A DNA stretch of 64,000 bases from Pyrenochaeta sp. MPI-SDFR-AT-0127 (lineage: Eukaryota > Ascomycota > Dothideomycetes > Pleosporales > Cucurbitariaceae). Below, in pieces: positions 1 to 12,023 of this stretch. The position numbers and the translations under genes were made by a program. The stretch lies in the NCBI GenBank assembly GCA_020747015.1, contig JAGTJM010000004.1, forward strand, positions 372,001 to 436,000, written 5' to 3'. Under the pieces are notes generated by a model. That model was not told the DNA's origin. It did no database searches and worked only from the letters and a program-made list of their open reading frames with translations. The first letter of the stretch is position 1. Each line of letters opens with the position of its first letter.

Positions 1-537
1 CTGGACATCCTCGTCTTCAACGCTGCCATCAACGTGCGCCCAAAGCTCGGCAGCGCAAGTACCGCCGACATCGAGAGGAGTCTGACGGGCAATATCCAAT
101 GGCCCATTGTCCTTGTGGAGAATGTTGTAAGCAAACAATTGTTGAATCAGAATGCGCGCGTGGTGATTCTCTCGTCTGATCGCGTGCGCGATCCCTCGCC
201 CGGCGCATCGATTTTCAATGCCACCAAAACGGCGCTGGAATCGCTTGCGCGCTCTTGGGCTGTCGAACTGCCTCTCTCCTTTCCGGGCACCACTGTTAAT
301 GCCGTGAGTGTGGGGTTGACGGATACCCCAGGAGTACGAAGCTTTCCTGCGGCGGCTGTCGAGGCTCTGAAGGCGCAGCGGCTGAAGAGAGTGAGGGTTG
401 TCGAAGGGGGACGGATGGGTTTTCCTGAAGACATTGCTGATGTAGTTGGATGGCTTGTCAGTGAGAAGGCAAGGTGGCAGACAGGCAGTGTTGTAGCTGC
501 AAATGGAGGCGCAGAGTGGGTTGGTGGGAGTTCGTAG
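1..537 (+). CDS. SDR-family oxidoreductase, C-terminal part (5' end outside window)
   Basis: The open frame enters from the left edge (first codon read at base 1) and ends at a TAG at 535-537. It covers the second half of a classical short-chain dehydrogenase/reductase: the FNAAIN segment matches the NNAG motif after beta-4, ILSSD supplies the catalytic-serine strand, and a helix with the TKTALESLARSWAVEL pattern follows. It ends with the usual LVSEKARWQTGSVVAANGG tail. The nucleotide-binding GxxxGxG part lies outside the window. The residue expected to be the catalytic Tyr of YxxxK is Phe (FNATK; codon TTC), while the Lys is kept, so oxidoreductase activity is doubtful. Substrate unknown. 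Confidence 0.85.
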   Translation: MDILVFNAAINVRPKLGSASTADIERSLTGNIQWPIVLVENVVSKQLLNQNARVVILSSDRVRDPSPGASIFNATKTALESLARSWAVELPLSFPGTTVNAVSVGLTDTPGVRSFPAAAVEALKAQRLKRVRVVEGGRMGFPEDIADVVGWLVSEKARWQTGSVVAANGGAEWVGGSS

Positions 538-778
538 GAGAACCTTGGACAACAGTCTCTGGTGCTGTAATGCAGCAAAAGGGGTATGTTTGATTTACAA
601 TAGTAGTACAGATCTAATCTAGCCCACATCTTTCAAGTACGCCAGAAAAGCCCAGGGCATTGTTACCCGTCATAGGCCCAGTCAAAGATTGCGCCAAAGA
701 TGCATATGTCTTGAAAATGCACGCATGTGGACCGTGTTCCACATGCGTGCACTACAAGACCTGTTACGACAGAATGCC

Positions 779-3251
779 TTATATGTTCGAATTTTTCGAG
801 TTTGGTTGATTAGGTGACCGGTCCTTCAACATGGTCCCAACTTCGTTGGAAAGCTCAAAGGTGCGGTGCTGGTGTTCATCTGCAAGCGAACCGATGTCAC
901 CTGCTAAGAGATCATCTTGGTATACGTTTATGTCATCCGTAGATGAATTCGTCTCGGCTAGCGCCCGGTGGTCGTTGACGATATCCTTTGCCTCATCTGG
1001 CATCCCTGGCGGAGCAGGGATTCGATGGCTCTCCATCTCCTGTGTCACAGGCTCCTCGGGCTCCTCATCCAACTTCTTCCTAGCCAGCTCTCTTTCTTTC
1101 CTCATTTTTGCCCTTGCCTGTTCAGTGAAGGAAAATTCCGTCAATGTCTTCTCAATTTGATTCTCAACCTGCTTTTTGGTATAATTGGCGAGCGCTCTGG
1201 TGATAAATACATTCGGGAAGCGGTAGCTGAGCCATAGATAGCACACAAGCATCTTGTGCAGCTGTTCCAACCGATAAAGATACGTTCGATCACCAGAAGG
1301 TGGTGAGTCCATTATGTTGAGCGGCAAAGATTCAATGTCGAGCAGATTTCCAGACTTTCCGTCAGCTATGCACTCGGCAAGCGCACGCAAAAACAGCCTT
1401 TCACCACTATCTTTCATGTTAATTGGAGCAGCGCAGATCATGATCCGATCCTGAACGCTGAGGTTCCTGATAGTGTGAATATTGTCAGCAATCGCCAGCT
1501 GATCCTTCAGCGCACAGAGGTGAAAGCGAGGATGAATCTCGGAGATCTCATGAAGACGCAGCATAATGTAACTGAACGGTGTGCCCGGCGGAAAGTAGTT
1601 TGCAAAACGTTCAACGATCAAGGATGGAGGGAAGAGGCCGGCCGTCTTGATTGCTTCGGGCTCGCGATGCATGCCCATTCTGAGGTGCTCGTGGTCAATC
1701 TGGTCAAGCGTGGTGACCCATCCTACAGTCTGCTCTTTAGGCTGCTGCGCCGGCTTTGTGTCATCAAGGCCAATAGCAAGATCGGCAGAGGCTGTAGCGA
1801 CGGCGTTTTGCGAGTCGTCGCTGACTGCTTGGTGAGCAGTCTTGTAACGGCCGGCACGGCCAGCAATCTGCTTGATCTCGGAGATTTGCAGAGGAACATA
1901 ATTGACACCGTTGCTCTTGATCGTGGACTCGAAGATGACTCGTTTGATAGCACTGTGTTGATTAGCTCTGTCGTGGTAGAGGCTAGACAGATGGAACCTA
2001 CAGATTCAGGCCCATGCCAATGGCGTCACTTGCGACGAGGAAGTCATAATCGTTGTCTGGGTCATTGAATAATCGTGCCTGCTGAGCCCTAGTCTCTGGC
2101 GGTAAGCTTCCGTAGACGATTGCACATTTCTTCCCAGTTTGCTTTTCAACCTCTCGTCTCAACGCATGAATGCCCAGAACTGTGAAAGCGACGATGCAGT
2201 CGCCCTTCTCAAGGTTTCTGAGCCTACCATTCAGACTTCGAGGCTGGACCTGCAAGGGGGTCAAGCGTTCGTACTCGTGCAATACAACCTTATCGCCGAC
2301 AATAGCACAGAGTTCACGCATTAGCGGTACAGTTCGCGCTTCTCCGCAGAGATGAATCTCGCTGGCCTGTAGCCCCAGAAAAGCTTGTGACCATGCCCAT
2401 CCTCGGTCGCGGTGGCTGATCATTTGTATCTCATCGATGACGGCGACCTCGAATGTCGAATTCAAGGGGGCCATCTCAACAGTGCAGCTGAACATTGTTG
2501 CAAATTTGCCATCTGGCATGCGCTGCTCCTCGCCCGTGACAAGAGCGCATGGCTTTCCCTTTGCATTCAGCCGTGTGTAGACTTCATGTGCAAGCAGACG
2601 CAGTGGTCCAAGGTATATACCCGTTTTGGCTTCCTCGAGGCGCTTGAGTGCATGATAAGTCTTGCCCGAGTTGGTAGGTCCTACATGCAGATGCACAGTG
2701 CGAGGAATCTGTCGTGTTGCCGGGTACCACTCAGCAGGGTATCGAAGGTCTGCCACCTCTTTCTGATTCTCCAACTCGGCCTTGGTAAAGCGTCCACCAC
2801 ATGCTTGCGCGTAGAATAGGTATCGTAATCGTGTCTCGAGCGTGCTCTTTCCGCGTAAATCCTCGCGCGCCAGCTTCGCCAACTCAGGCGTGGCTTGCTT
2901 GATCCACAAATTGATGGACCGCTCAAATGCAAGCCATTCTTTATCAAACTCGTCCCGACTCAGCTGTAGGCTTTCGAGAAAGGCAGGATCCCCAAATTCC
3001 TCTCTGAGCTTCCCCAGCCGGTGGCGGACAGCTACTGGGGCGGAAGTGGGCTTTTCCTTTGAAGTGCGGAAGGGATTCGCAGTCACGAGGGGGTTGAAGT
3101 GCGGCTTCGCATTTCCTCGAGGTGTTTTGGCTACATCGACTCTATGCGCGACCTGTATCCGGGGAAGTAGGCGCTGTGGTTGCGATTGGGGACGGGCAGC
3201 AAAGGCGCAGAAGAGACACAGCGAATTCCGCCGCGCAGGCAATGGAGGCAT
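779..3251 (-). CDS. suv3: ATP-dependent RNA helicase SUV3, mitochondrial
   Basis: Two exons, 3251-2002 and 1952-779. The 49-bp intron (GTAGGT...CACAG) restores the frame exactly, giving 807 aa. The first 40 residues are Arg-rich and almost free of acids, as in a mitochondrial presequence. The helicase core is clear: Walker A GPTNSGKT at residues 191-198, a Walker B variant DEIQ at 273-276, and QIAGRAGRY (motif VI) just after the splice. A C-terminal helical Suv3 region follows, then a hydrophilic tail. SUV3 unwinds RNA and is the helicase subunit of the mitochondrial RNA degradosome. It is divergently transcribed from sec1. Family assignment is firm; the tail beyond about residue 730 is poorly conserved by eye. 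Confidence 0.95.
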
Positions 3252-3611
3252 ACCAATGATGCGGGATCAGAGGAAAAGGATCACAGAGACCCTTGGTGCA
3301 CAGTGCCTGGAGAAGTGCAGAATGGCAAGACAAGAGAGACTACCAGATCAACGATGTCATTGGAGACAATAAAAAGTTGAGCCAAGGCCCATGTGGACCT
3401 CCGTCGCGCCAGGGACCGCCGCCCGCAATCTGCAACATCACCGCCTAGCTGCGACAAGCTCTCCACCCTGCCCACCTGCACTCTCGGCCTTTTGCAGCAC
3501 TGTTCCTCGCACTGTCCTCGAATACACGGGGGCACCTTGACGGCCCAGCTACAGCTTCCAGAGCTCTCACCACCCTCACCTGCAGGCGGCTCGGCTGCCT
3601 ACCCCGCCAAC
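3252..3611. promoter_or_regulatory. Divergent promoter between suv3 and sec1
   Basis: This 360-bp gap lies between two start codons facing away from each other, so it must hold the 5' UTRs and promoters of both genes. Short open frames inside it look like chance. I see no clear TATA box. Confidence 0.5.
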
Positions 3612-6056
3612 ATGGCCTCGATGATAGACATTCAGCGAGACCGTACGCGCCATGACTGCATATAGACTCGAGCAAGACGGCTGACATGGTGTACAGTCAT
3701 TCTCAACACCATTCGACAAACTACACGCGGCGACGTACGAAGAGCCTCCCTCTCCTCACTTTCGCGCCACTGACACTCGACATAGTGGAAGATCCTCATT
3801 GTAGATGAAGATAGCCAGAAGCTCATAAACAATGTGGTCAAGGAAGATGACATTCTCAATTCCAACATCACGAGTACGCTGCAGCCAGTGCGCCCCTAGC
3901 GACCAGTCCTAACGTCACCAGACATCGAGCGTCTTGAGGAGCGGAGACAGACGATACGCGACATGGATGCCATATACATACTCACGCCGAAACCACACAT
4001 TGTCGATTGCCTCATGGCCGAGTTTGATCAGAGGCGGTACAGGGGCTTCTTCTTGATCTGGACGACTTGTAAGACCGTGCAGCCTTGACATGGAGTTGGA
4101 GGTGCATGATGAGCTAACAAACTTGGGCAGTGCTACCACCCCACCTCAAGGAGCGGATAGACCGGTCGCAGATGGCTCGAGAGCAGATCAGAAGCTTCCA
4201 AACAGTCCACCTCGATTACCACCCGCAAGAATCGCACCTCATCACCTTCAAAGACCCTTGGAGCTTTCCAATACTCTACCATCCAGAATGCAACAACCTT
4301 GTGGTCCGACACATGGAAGATATTGCTGAAAGAGTATGCCTTGCTGTCTAAGATTTTGCTCTATACTGACAATAAATCTAGATAACAGGAGTCTGCGTTG
4401 CGCTTGGCGAGTACCCAGTCATCCGATACTACCGACCACGAAACCCGACACACGAAGCCAGTGTGCTCTGCTCACACCTAGCTCGCTTTGTCCAAGACAA
4501 ATTGGACATGTATGCTCAGTTCAATCAAGACTTCCCTCCGCAATCGAACCGACCCCGTGGCGCGCTCTACATTACCGATCGCTCGATGGACTTAATGGCT
4601 CCGTTTGTGCACGAGTTCACATACCAAGCAATGGCCTTTGATCTTCTACCCATTCAGGACGGCGACAAGGTGACATACCGGACCATCGTGAACGAAGAAG
4701 ACCCTGGAGCAGAAGAGAAGGACATGGAGATTTCTGACAAAGATAAAATCTGGGTGGAAAATCGCCATCGGCACATGAAGGACACCCTCGATAAGCTGAT
4801 CACCGACTTCCAAAAGTTCATCGCCGACAATCCCCACTTCACAAATCAAGATGCTCAGAATGCTGCTGGCATGAATGGACTGAATGCTATCAAGGATATG
4901 ATTGCTGGGCTGCCACAGTTCCAAGAGATGAAGGAGGCGTACTCATTGCATCTTACCATGGCCCAGAAATGCATGGAGATCTTCCAGAAGCACAAGTTGC
5001 CAGATTTGGCCTCCGTAGAACAGGTAGGTTCGATGGAATCCTGAGTAAACGCAAACTAATAGCTCCGCGCAGTGTCTCGCGACTGGCCTCGATGAAGACT
5101 ACCGCAAAGCTAAGAACATGTCTGATCAAGTTGTACGGACGCTAGACGAGGAAGAAATAACGCCTGCTGATCGATTACGCCTCATTGCACTTTATATCCT
5201 CTTCAGAGATGGAATCTTACCCGCGGACCTCCAGAAACTGCTGTTCCATGCACAGCTACCACCTCCCGATGGTGAAGTTATTCGCAACCTTGATCTTCTT
5301 GGAGCGCGAGTATCTCGGCAATTGAAAGAGAAACGAGATCCCCTCCCACCCCTGTTTCCGCCCAAGGCACCGCCACCACCAAATCAAGAGGACTACGGCC
5401 TCTCTAGATTCAACCCGGCACTGCAGGATGTGCTAGAAGAGCATATCCGCGGCACGCTGCCACAAGACATATTTCCTTTCACTAAGATGTCTCCCGATGA
5501 TGCAAGCATGATGCAGGATAATGCTCCCGCAGCATCATTGCGTTCCGCAAAACCGACATGGGCGAAAACTCGTCTAGCGAGCGTTGAGCCGCGACAACGC
5601 GTTATCGTATTCGTGGCAGGCGGTGCGACATACTCGGAAGCTCGTGCCTGTTACGACGTTTCCAACAAGACTTCCAGGGACGTCTTCCTCGTGACATCAC
5701 ACATGATGAAGCCGCAACTCTTCCTTCGCCAGGTTGGCGACCTGAGCCAGAACCGACGTAACCTACGCCTCCCCATAGATCAGCCTCCTCCCAAAGCACC
5801 AGCGCATCTGTTTGAGAAGCCGGAGCCTCCGAAGCCAGCACCGCCTCCGGCTGGAGCGAAGCCGATACCAGGAGGCTTGCCTTCAGGTCCTAAGGTGGGC
5901 GCACCAAAGCCGCCGACAGCCGCTATGGGTGCCATCAACCTCAATGCATCAAAACACAGTCCAGCGCCGTCACAGAGTAGCGTAAAACACGGAAAAGATG
6001 AGAAGGATAAGGAGAAGAAGAAAAAGAAGTTGCATCTGTTTTCATCCAAGCATTAG
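3612..6056 (+). CDS. sec1: Sec1/Munc18-family exocytosis regulator
   Basis: Seven exons: 3612-3642, 3697-3734, 3786-3873, 3922-4068, 4131-4333, 4382-5023 and 5073-6056. All junctions are GT-AG and keep frame, giving 710 aa. The start ATG precedes MASMIDIQRD, the usual SM-protein beginning, and exons 2-5 read ILNTIRQT, WKILIVDEDSQKLINNV and IYILTPKPHIVDCLM. The DRSMDLMAPFVHEFTYQAM segment is the SM-family signature. The C-terminus is a Pro-rich then Lys-rich tail (residues about 600-710) seen in filamentous fungi. Sec1 binds syntaxin/SNARE complexes and promotes vesicle fusion at the plasma membrane. The first two exons are very short (31 and 38 bp), so automatic prediction may miss them. Confidence 0.95.
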
Positions 6057-6422
6057 CGAGACTGACAGTCTTGTAGGCCTTTGCATACTATCTTGGCACT
6101 CCTCTGTTTTGTTCATAGCGAAGACTGAAGATTTTCTATACCTCCAGCATAGCATGGCACGGCGTTTGATGGCATGCGACATTTTGTCTTGAGATACCCG
6201 CTGGCAGGGTTAGGCATAGGAATGGAATGACGTAGTTGGAGTAAACAGGGTTCCATTTGAGCATTCTACATCTTCTGTTTAGTATATACTCTGTCACCTC
6301 CAATCAAATCGTGTAATTGAAATGTTCCCTGATGTCATTGGTCATGGTATCTCAGACTTTCTCATCAATCCACTCAACGCTCAATCGATCCATGTGGCCG
6401 AATCGAGCGAGACAACGTATCC
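6057..6422. other. Convergent 3' ends of sec1 and dib1
   Basis: This gap of 366 bp lies between two stop codons facing each other. It presumably holds both 3' UTRs. No other feature seen. Confidence 0.4.
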
Positions 6423-7046
6423 TCAGTACATCCACTTGGTCGAATAGTCCTTGGGACTAATCGCCAATCCCTTCCCCTTACTCGCGCTCCTATACACAGC
6501 CTCCAAGATATCAATCACCTCCTGCTTATCCCCAATGGCGAAATTGATCTTATTATTATTGCCCGTGCCAAAGTCGACCTGGATATGTTTATTGCGCCAG
6601 AAGAACATGACAGTGCACGGATCGTAGAGCTCATACATTGCATTGAAGTCGGGTACATCCTAGCGGACTAGTCAGCACTGTTTCTGCCTTGACTGTGGAA
6701 AGGAGGGGGTGAATTTGTTTGTGAGAATGCGAGGGTAGAAGTGTTTTACCCTATTGTTCACAACGTAGATGACGGCGAAGTTCTTTACTTTGTCGGCGAT
6801 CTTGTAGAGGTGCTCGTCCATGGCTATGCAGTCTGCGTCTGTGTCGCTGCCGAAGCGGAGGCAGACTATGCGGGTTTCTTCGCTGAGCTGAGGGAGAAAT
6901 CGTTAGCACTTGCTTCATGAGTCTGCATGCTTGGAAAGTAATGGGACGTTGCAGCGGAGCTTGATGTGGGTGTGATGAAATAGACTTACGATTGCTTGGT
7001 CGACATGCCAGGCCGACGGGAGGTGTTGAAGCATTACGGAGCCCAT
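6423..7046 (-). CDS. dib1: Spliceosomal U5 snRNP protein Dim1/Dib1
   Basis: Three exons, 7046-6990, 6887-6750 and 6659-6423, give 143 aa, the exact size expected for the Dim1/Dib1 family. The sequence starts MGSVMLQHLPSAWHVDQAI, contains VCLRFGSDTDADCIAMDEHL, and then the nearly invariant VMFFWRNKHIQVDFGTGNNN. The fold is thioredoxin-like but the family has no redox CxxC. It is part of the U4/U6.U5 tri-snRNP and is needed for pre-mRNA splicing. The middle strand reads FAVIYVVNNRDVPDF where most members have an acidic residue near the exon 2-3 join, so that join (GG|GTAAAA, 6749) is slightly less certain than the others. Confidence 0.95.
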
Positions 7047-7344
7047 GTTGACAATTTGTAGACTACGGTTGAGAGGGAAGGTTCAAAAGTGAAGGAAGTG
7101 GAATGTTGTGTTGGTCTGTGTATTGAAAAGAGAACTGGTAAGAGCAAGTAGGAGACACTGAGTGATTCACGTGCTGATGCCTACTACTGCCATGGCTATG
7201 GCTCACTACAATCACCGCCCAAGCTCTCATCTGATCATTATGTGAAAGTGAAGTCGCAAGATCACTACAAAGAAAAGCTAAAGACTGCAAACGATAATGC
7301 AAAGTCAGAAATGGTATATCGCGAATAAGAAACGCAACGCTCGT

Positions 7345-7860
7345 TTAGTCCCTAACACCACCAGAATAATACTCTTCCAATCTTCTTTCAGGCGCATAGT
7401 ACTCTATTCCACCCCTCGCTGCTCTTACACGTGCCTCTTCTTCTCTCTTAGCCAAAGCCTCCTGCACATACAACTCATACTTGTTGCCAGTCGTCTGCTT
7501 ACTCGCGACTGCTCGGTTCTGATATGCCGTCCGTTCCTCCTTCTCCACCTGTCTCAAATCGGCCAAAGGATTTCTCTCATTTGACAAGCTTCTCTCACTT
7601 GCCGTTTGGCTAACCAAGTCGGCGCGAAGCCGGCCTGTAACTGGGTCGCGACCAGCTACTTGGCGAGCTTCGGCAAGCAGGTCTGAGGCACCGCGTGGTG
7701 AGACTGGCCGTAGTTGATTTGCTTGTGGTGACTGAGAGTTTGACGTGCAGCTTGCGGTTGTGTATGGTGCTGTAGTCTGAGGTATCGGATTGTGACCTGG
7801 GTGGTGGGTATTCATGTAGGGGTTGGGCTTCTTGCTGAATTTGCTTAGGAAAGACGGCAT
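7345..7860 (-). CDS. Unknown 171-aa hydrophilic protein
   Basis: A single open frame of 171 aa starting MPSFLSKFSKKPNPYMN. No domain recognised. The first 60 residues are Pro/Ser/Thr/Gln-rich and look disordered. From residue about 60 the composition becomes Arg/Glu/Ala-rich with probable helices (ASDLLAEARQVAGRDPVTG, ALAKREEEARVRAARGG). It ends with an aromatic, charged tail (YYAPERRLEEYYSGG). No signal peptide or membrane segment. Coding is supported by codon-like composition and a clean start, and its placement 298 bp upstream of dib1 on the same strand leaves room for a promoter. A small unknown fungal protein is the safest label. Confidence 0.6.
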   Translation of the reverse strand: MPSFLSKFSKKPNPYMNTHHPGHNPIPQTTAPYTTASCTSNSQSPQANQLRPVSPRGASDLLAEARQVAGRDPVTGRLRADLVSQTASERSLSNERNPLADLRQVEKEERTAYQNRAVASKQTTGNKYELYVQEALAKREEEARVRAARGGIEYYAPERRLEEYYSGGVRD

Positions 7861-8814
7861 GATGGACAGCAGAGGTTATGCTTCCCCGCTAATGAGCTTA
7901 AGATGGAAGGTTGTGGTCAATGGGGTCTTCGCCGGACAGGTAAAGCCGATATTTTGAGATGGATGAGGAGAGGAGATTTCGGCAAAAGTCCTTGTGAGAC
8001 AGCTGAGAATAAAGAGATCGTGGTACGATTGCTAGATGCCTTCACACGCCCAAGCTCTTTGGCCTCTCTCGTGAAGCATACGCGCGCTTGTATATGCAGC
8101 TTTGGTTGCTATTATTGTTTTGAGGGAGCTCTATCGCTCGCAGAATCACATGAGAATGTCAAAATCGATTTTCTCCACTCGTAAGAATGTGGCGGCTCCT
8201 ATATGTCTGCTCTCTCTTCCTCGTGGGTGTGTCTGTTGGAGTCGCAAGGGTTTTCAGGAGTGACTCCATAGCGTGGCACCAAGCAGGCATTTATACGAGC
8301 TTGTGGAAGAATGTATGTGGGAGCTGCAGCCTGGGCCAGCGAAGGGGTTAGCGTAAGGCTGCCAGCGCTAACCGTAACCGGAATGAGCTGTGTGTGTTTC
8401 TCTTCTACGCCCGCGCAACGACAGGCTCAATATCAATAAACTGATTATGAGAGATTTCATTGACTCTTAACCTATGAAGAAATCCTTGGTTTATCTCGCT
8501 AAAATTCATCGGGGACTAATAGCCCTCTCAAGAAAACTGATGTAGTATGCGACTGAAACTTAAGTTGGGTCTAATTATATGCATTCCACATTGTATTATG
8601 CTAGCTTATGTAAAGTTGCTCTACTTGATTTCACTCCAACTTCCTTGACCGCATGGAAAATTGCAAGTAGAGGCTCTTCGAGCAAGGAATGTTCAGATGA
8701 TGTTGTTTTATCGCCTCCGAATACTCGAGCCGAGGTGCATGAATGTAAGTCCAACTAAAAGTGGCTTCCGTTTTATTGGTGCAATGCAACATGTAGCTTT
8801 TTGTGAGCTACTAT

Positions 8815-9060
8815 CTAAATATCCCCACTTGAGTTTCTTAGTGACTGTAGAGTAAAAGCAATGCCAAATGCGGCAACTTGGTGCACGGCCGTCTCATGTT
8901 CGACATCGATCCTCACTCTGTGAAGATGAGTTCTCTCAAAATCAATTGAAAACATCCACTTGTTTATGCCATTCTCGGTAGATGCCGACGCTCCTGCAAA
9001 CAAGCCATTGAGAATGCACACTGTTATGGTCCAGAGTACGGCCTGTATTAACAGTACCAT
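8815..9060 (-). CDS. Doubtful small ORF with signal-peptide-like start
   Basis: 81 codons, beginning with a hydrophobic stretch (VLLIQAVLWTITVCILNGLFA) ending in AGASAS, which looks like a signal-peptide cleavage region, then a charged 55-residue tail. No cysteine pattern or domain. In a 3-kb gene-poor region, a frame of this length can arise by chance. It may be a small secreted protein or a relic. Confidence 0.2.
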   Translation of the reverse strand: MVLLIQAVLWTITVCILNGLFAGASASTENGINKWMFSIDFERTHLHRVRIDVEHETAVHQVAAFGIAFTLQSLRNSSGDI

Positions 9061-10834
9061 CCAGACCCGTAGCTTGGAACGCGCATAGTATTACTCGTGC
9101 AAGGTCTGTTACATCACCTTATATCATGCTCATCTGAAAAATCGACACATACAAAATTTGACCGACAGAAACTTTTCAAGCAGTAGTAACGAGCTGAGAA
9201 TTTGTTATTGAAGCCACAATGGTACCGCTCTCTAATTCAGACGGGCAAATATCTGTTGGGACTGCACAAGGCCCAGTAAAGCTTGTGGTGGTAGTAATTT
9301 GACAACTGCCTGCAGGCATTTCATACGACAGAGCAGGCGAAGGGCACCCTTACGCCATTGCAGGCTTCAGCAAGAGCTGCCACAGGTCTCTCTTTCGTCG
9401 TCGCTTTTCCCAACGCTCTGATCACACCGATAGTTGTGAGGGGCAATACGATATTACAGATCAAACCAGTGTACCGACATCAAGGATCGAAAAACACATA
9501 ATCTTTTATCGATGGCTATGACATAAGTCCAGTCAGCTCTGCACAGAAGGTTGCGACAATAATCTTGTTCGGTGGTTTGTTCTGGGCCATACCAACGACG
9601 GAGGCGAGGATGCCGTGTAAGGTGTTGATCTTGTCGATGATTCGAATGTCCAGCTAAGCAAAACACGGATGGTTCTGGTCGGGCGAGCAATAAACGGCCT
9701 TAAGACGTGCTCCGCCCTTTGAAGCGTTTAGTAAAACCTTGCGTAGTGCTCTACCATTTGTATACGACGGCAAAAGCGCTATTGACGGCTTCTCTGATCG
9801 GCGCGTTCAAAGCTTGTGTCGAGAGCTTGGCCGAACGGATGTCCGCGGACATTCAATTCCATGCTGCTTGGGAGCACAGAAAATGGTGCGAGTACAGAGG
9901 GGAAATAAACATCCTTAATTGTTTCGAACCACTTAGGTGGGTCATCATGATATAGACCCAGCTCTTGGGAAACCCCGTACGTCGTGTGGAGTCATTTGCG
10001 CCGATCCATCACATTGGTGAGGCCCCGAATGCTGAATAATTTAACTGTCCCTGTCTCTTGTTGTGCAGTTATAAAGTATCAAGAGATTTAAGTTGTCTCA
10101 TATGAGTGCGGCTTGTGCTATCTTCTCCAGAGATTGCAGGCTTCCAATATGTTGTCATAGCAGGCGCTATGAATGCCTACTAGCATTGCACTGAATTACA
10201 CGGTAAAGTGAGACTCCACGAATGTCAATCCTAATTCGAGGTCCAGATAATACCGAGAACGGCTCGTCCGGAAGACATGACGTTGGAATCTACCATAGTA
10301 GGTAATGCGGAGAATTTTGCGGAGAACATCGCGGGATATTTGATAGAGACCCCATTCTAACTGTGAGACTTACTATGGGCAAATGACGCGAGTCAATGCT
10401 TTGAAATCCAGGGTAGCAGCCCGACAAGCTTTCACGGCGTGTGAATTGTTTCTATGAACCTATCAAGTCCGCACTTGGTCAAAATCTGTATTTCAAGTAT
10501 AACTTTCGCCAAGCCTTCCCAGGTCTACTTTGCACTACTTGGGAGGACTTGATCAAGAGTCTGGATAATGCAAGAAGTAGCCTTGCATGGAGAGTAAGAT
10601 GGATTTTTGCGTTTGCCATGCTTACTTGGGCAGGTAACATTGTGTCGTAATGTCCGCAGGAGGTGCGGAGTTTTGGCTCGCAACAATTAAGTTTTCGTAT
10701 TAAAGGCACATGCACCACTCCGCTCTTCGGGCGGATTTTGTAACCCCTGCAGCAGATAATGGATGATCCCTTCAGCAACTAAATACTCAAATTTTATGCT
10801 ATGAAGATGCTGTACGTTTTTTGATAATCGAGAG

Positions 10835-10843
10835 ATATATAAA
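10835..10843 (+). promoter_or_regulatory. TATA-like box upstream of the kelch gene
   Basis: TATATAAAT lies about 100 bp upstream of the kelch start codon at 10944, a usual distance for a fungal TATA box. Position and match only; not tested. Confidence 0.45.
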
Positions 10844-10943
10844 TGGGCTCCATGGCGTAAAGGAATAACCTCCAAATTTCTTCACAATAACAGTAACCGT
10901 AAAGTGAGCCTCCTTCAGCAAAGAGAACATACATTGTATCAAC

Positions 10944-12023
10944 ATGCCGCTTCAAAAATTCTTTCTTTCTCTATTCACCTTATCTACGGTTCTTCCTCTC
11001 TCTAATGCTCTCCCATCGTCTTATTCTTCTCCTTTCAAGTCAGGATTGATCCCCCTCGCCGGGCTTCCGAAGGGTGCAAGGCAGGAACACGCTACTGTAT
11101 ATATGGCGCCCGACACGATCGCGGTTGTTGGAGGCATTGCTCCAAACGCCAGTGCTCCAGTCGCTCCATTCTCGTCAACGGATCATGTCGAGCTCTACTC
11201 CATCACCAAAAACACCTGGCGCTCTGCAGCACCGCTGCCAAGGCCTCTCAATCACCCCAACACCGCATCAGTAAATGGCCAAATCTACGTCTTTGGGGGC
11301 ATGGATGACGGTGGTGAGGCGCGAGAACGATTTCGAACAGTTCCAGAGTCCTGGGTATACAATCCTCGTAAAAATGCATGGTCCCCTATCTCGCCATTTC
11401 CCAACCCAAGGGGTGCCGCGGCGTTAGCTGTGCACAAAGGCAAAGTCTACATCGTGGGCGGATACACAGAGCTCATCCTGGCCAGTCAGATTCCGCTCCC
11501 AGAAGCCATTTCCGACCTCGTCTCCGTCTACGACACGCAGACTTCGACTTGGGTTACAGACAGTCTTCCAGCCGCGGCGAAACATATTCCGGGAACGCGC
11601 GACCATGCTCGCGCTGAAGTTGTCAACGGGAAGCTTTTCGTCATTGGCGGATTCGCTTACGGAGGATACAATCAGTCTGATACTGTATTCATCCTTGACT
11701 TGCAGAATCTTGAGGCTGGCTGGGAGACTAGCAGTGCGAGGATGCCAACGCCTAGGGCCTCGTTTGCCAGCGGAGTTTTTGGGAAGAAAATTTACACTAT
11801 TGGAGGAGAGGGAAATGCCACCGCTGACGCTTGGATTCCTCTAAGGGTGTTCAACGACGTCGAAGTGTACGATGTGGAGGACAATAGCTGGTCGAAGCGC
11901 GGTCCAATTTCTTACTCTAGGCAAGGGCAAGGCGTTGGTGTAGGTAGAAAGCTGTACATACCTGCTGGTGCGGATAGACAACCTGTGGGGCCGGTTGGGC
12001 GGTTCGACGCGTATGTGGTTTAA
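10944..12023 (+). CDS. Secreted kelch-repeat (galactose-oxidase-like propeller) protein
   Basis: Intronless, 359 aa. Residues 1-22 (MPLQKFFLSLFTLSTVLPLS then NALP) form a clear signal peptide. The rest is a beta-propeller of about five to six kelch units, each with the double-Gly hallmark followed by a Tyr/Trp pair: VVGGIAP...NTWRSAAPLP, YVFGGMDDG...NAWSPISPFP, YIVGGYTE...STWVTDSLP, FVIGGFAYGG, YTIGGEGN...NSWSKRG. Three NxS/T sites fit secretion. No catalytic Cys-Tyr pair of galactose oxidase can be recognised, so it is best called a kelch propeller of unknown ligand. Next to it on the opposite strand is a secreted GH2 enzyme, converging with it. Confidence 0.85.
   Translation: MPLQKFFLSLFTLSTVLPLSNALPSSYSSPFKSGLIPLAGLPKGARQEHATVYMAPDTIAVVGGIAPNASAPVAPFSSTDHVELYSITKNTWRSAAPLPRPLNHPNTASVNGQIYVFGGMDDGGEARERFRTVPESWVYNPRKNAWSPISPFPNPRGAAALAVHKGKVYIVGGYTELILASQIPLPEAISDLVSVYDTQTSTWVTDSLPAAAKHIPGTRDHARAEVVNGKLFVIGGFAYGGYNQSDTVFILDLQNLEAGWETSSARMPTPRASFASGVFGKKIYTIGGEGNATADAWIPLRVFNDVEVYDVEDNSWSKRGPISYSRQGQGVGVGRKLYIPAGADRQPVGPVGRFDAYVV

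Larger units (their letters stand above)
7861..10943. other. Gene-poor 3.1-kb intergenic stretch
   Basis: No convincing gene. Open frames are short and on both strands, and none gives a recognisable domain. The only one worth naming is the 81-codon frame listed separately at 8815-9060. Composition is moderately AT-rich between about 8,450 and 9,200. It could contain decayed coding sequence, but I cannot assign it to any family. Confidence 0.5.

Noticed and set aside
7861..10943. tRNA or transposon in the gene-poor stretch
   Set aside because: No A/B-box pair, cloverleaf, terminal inverted repeat or transposase motif found by eye.
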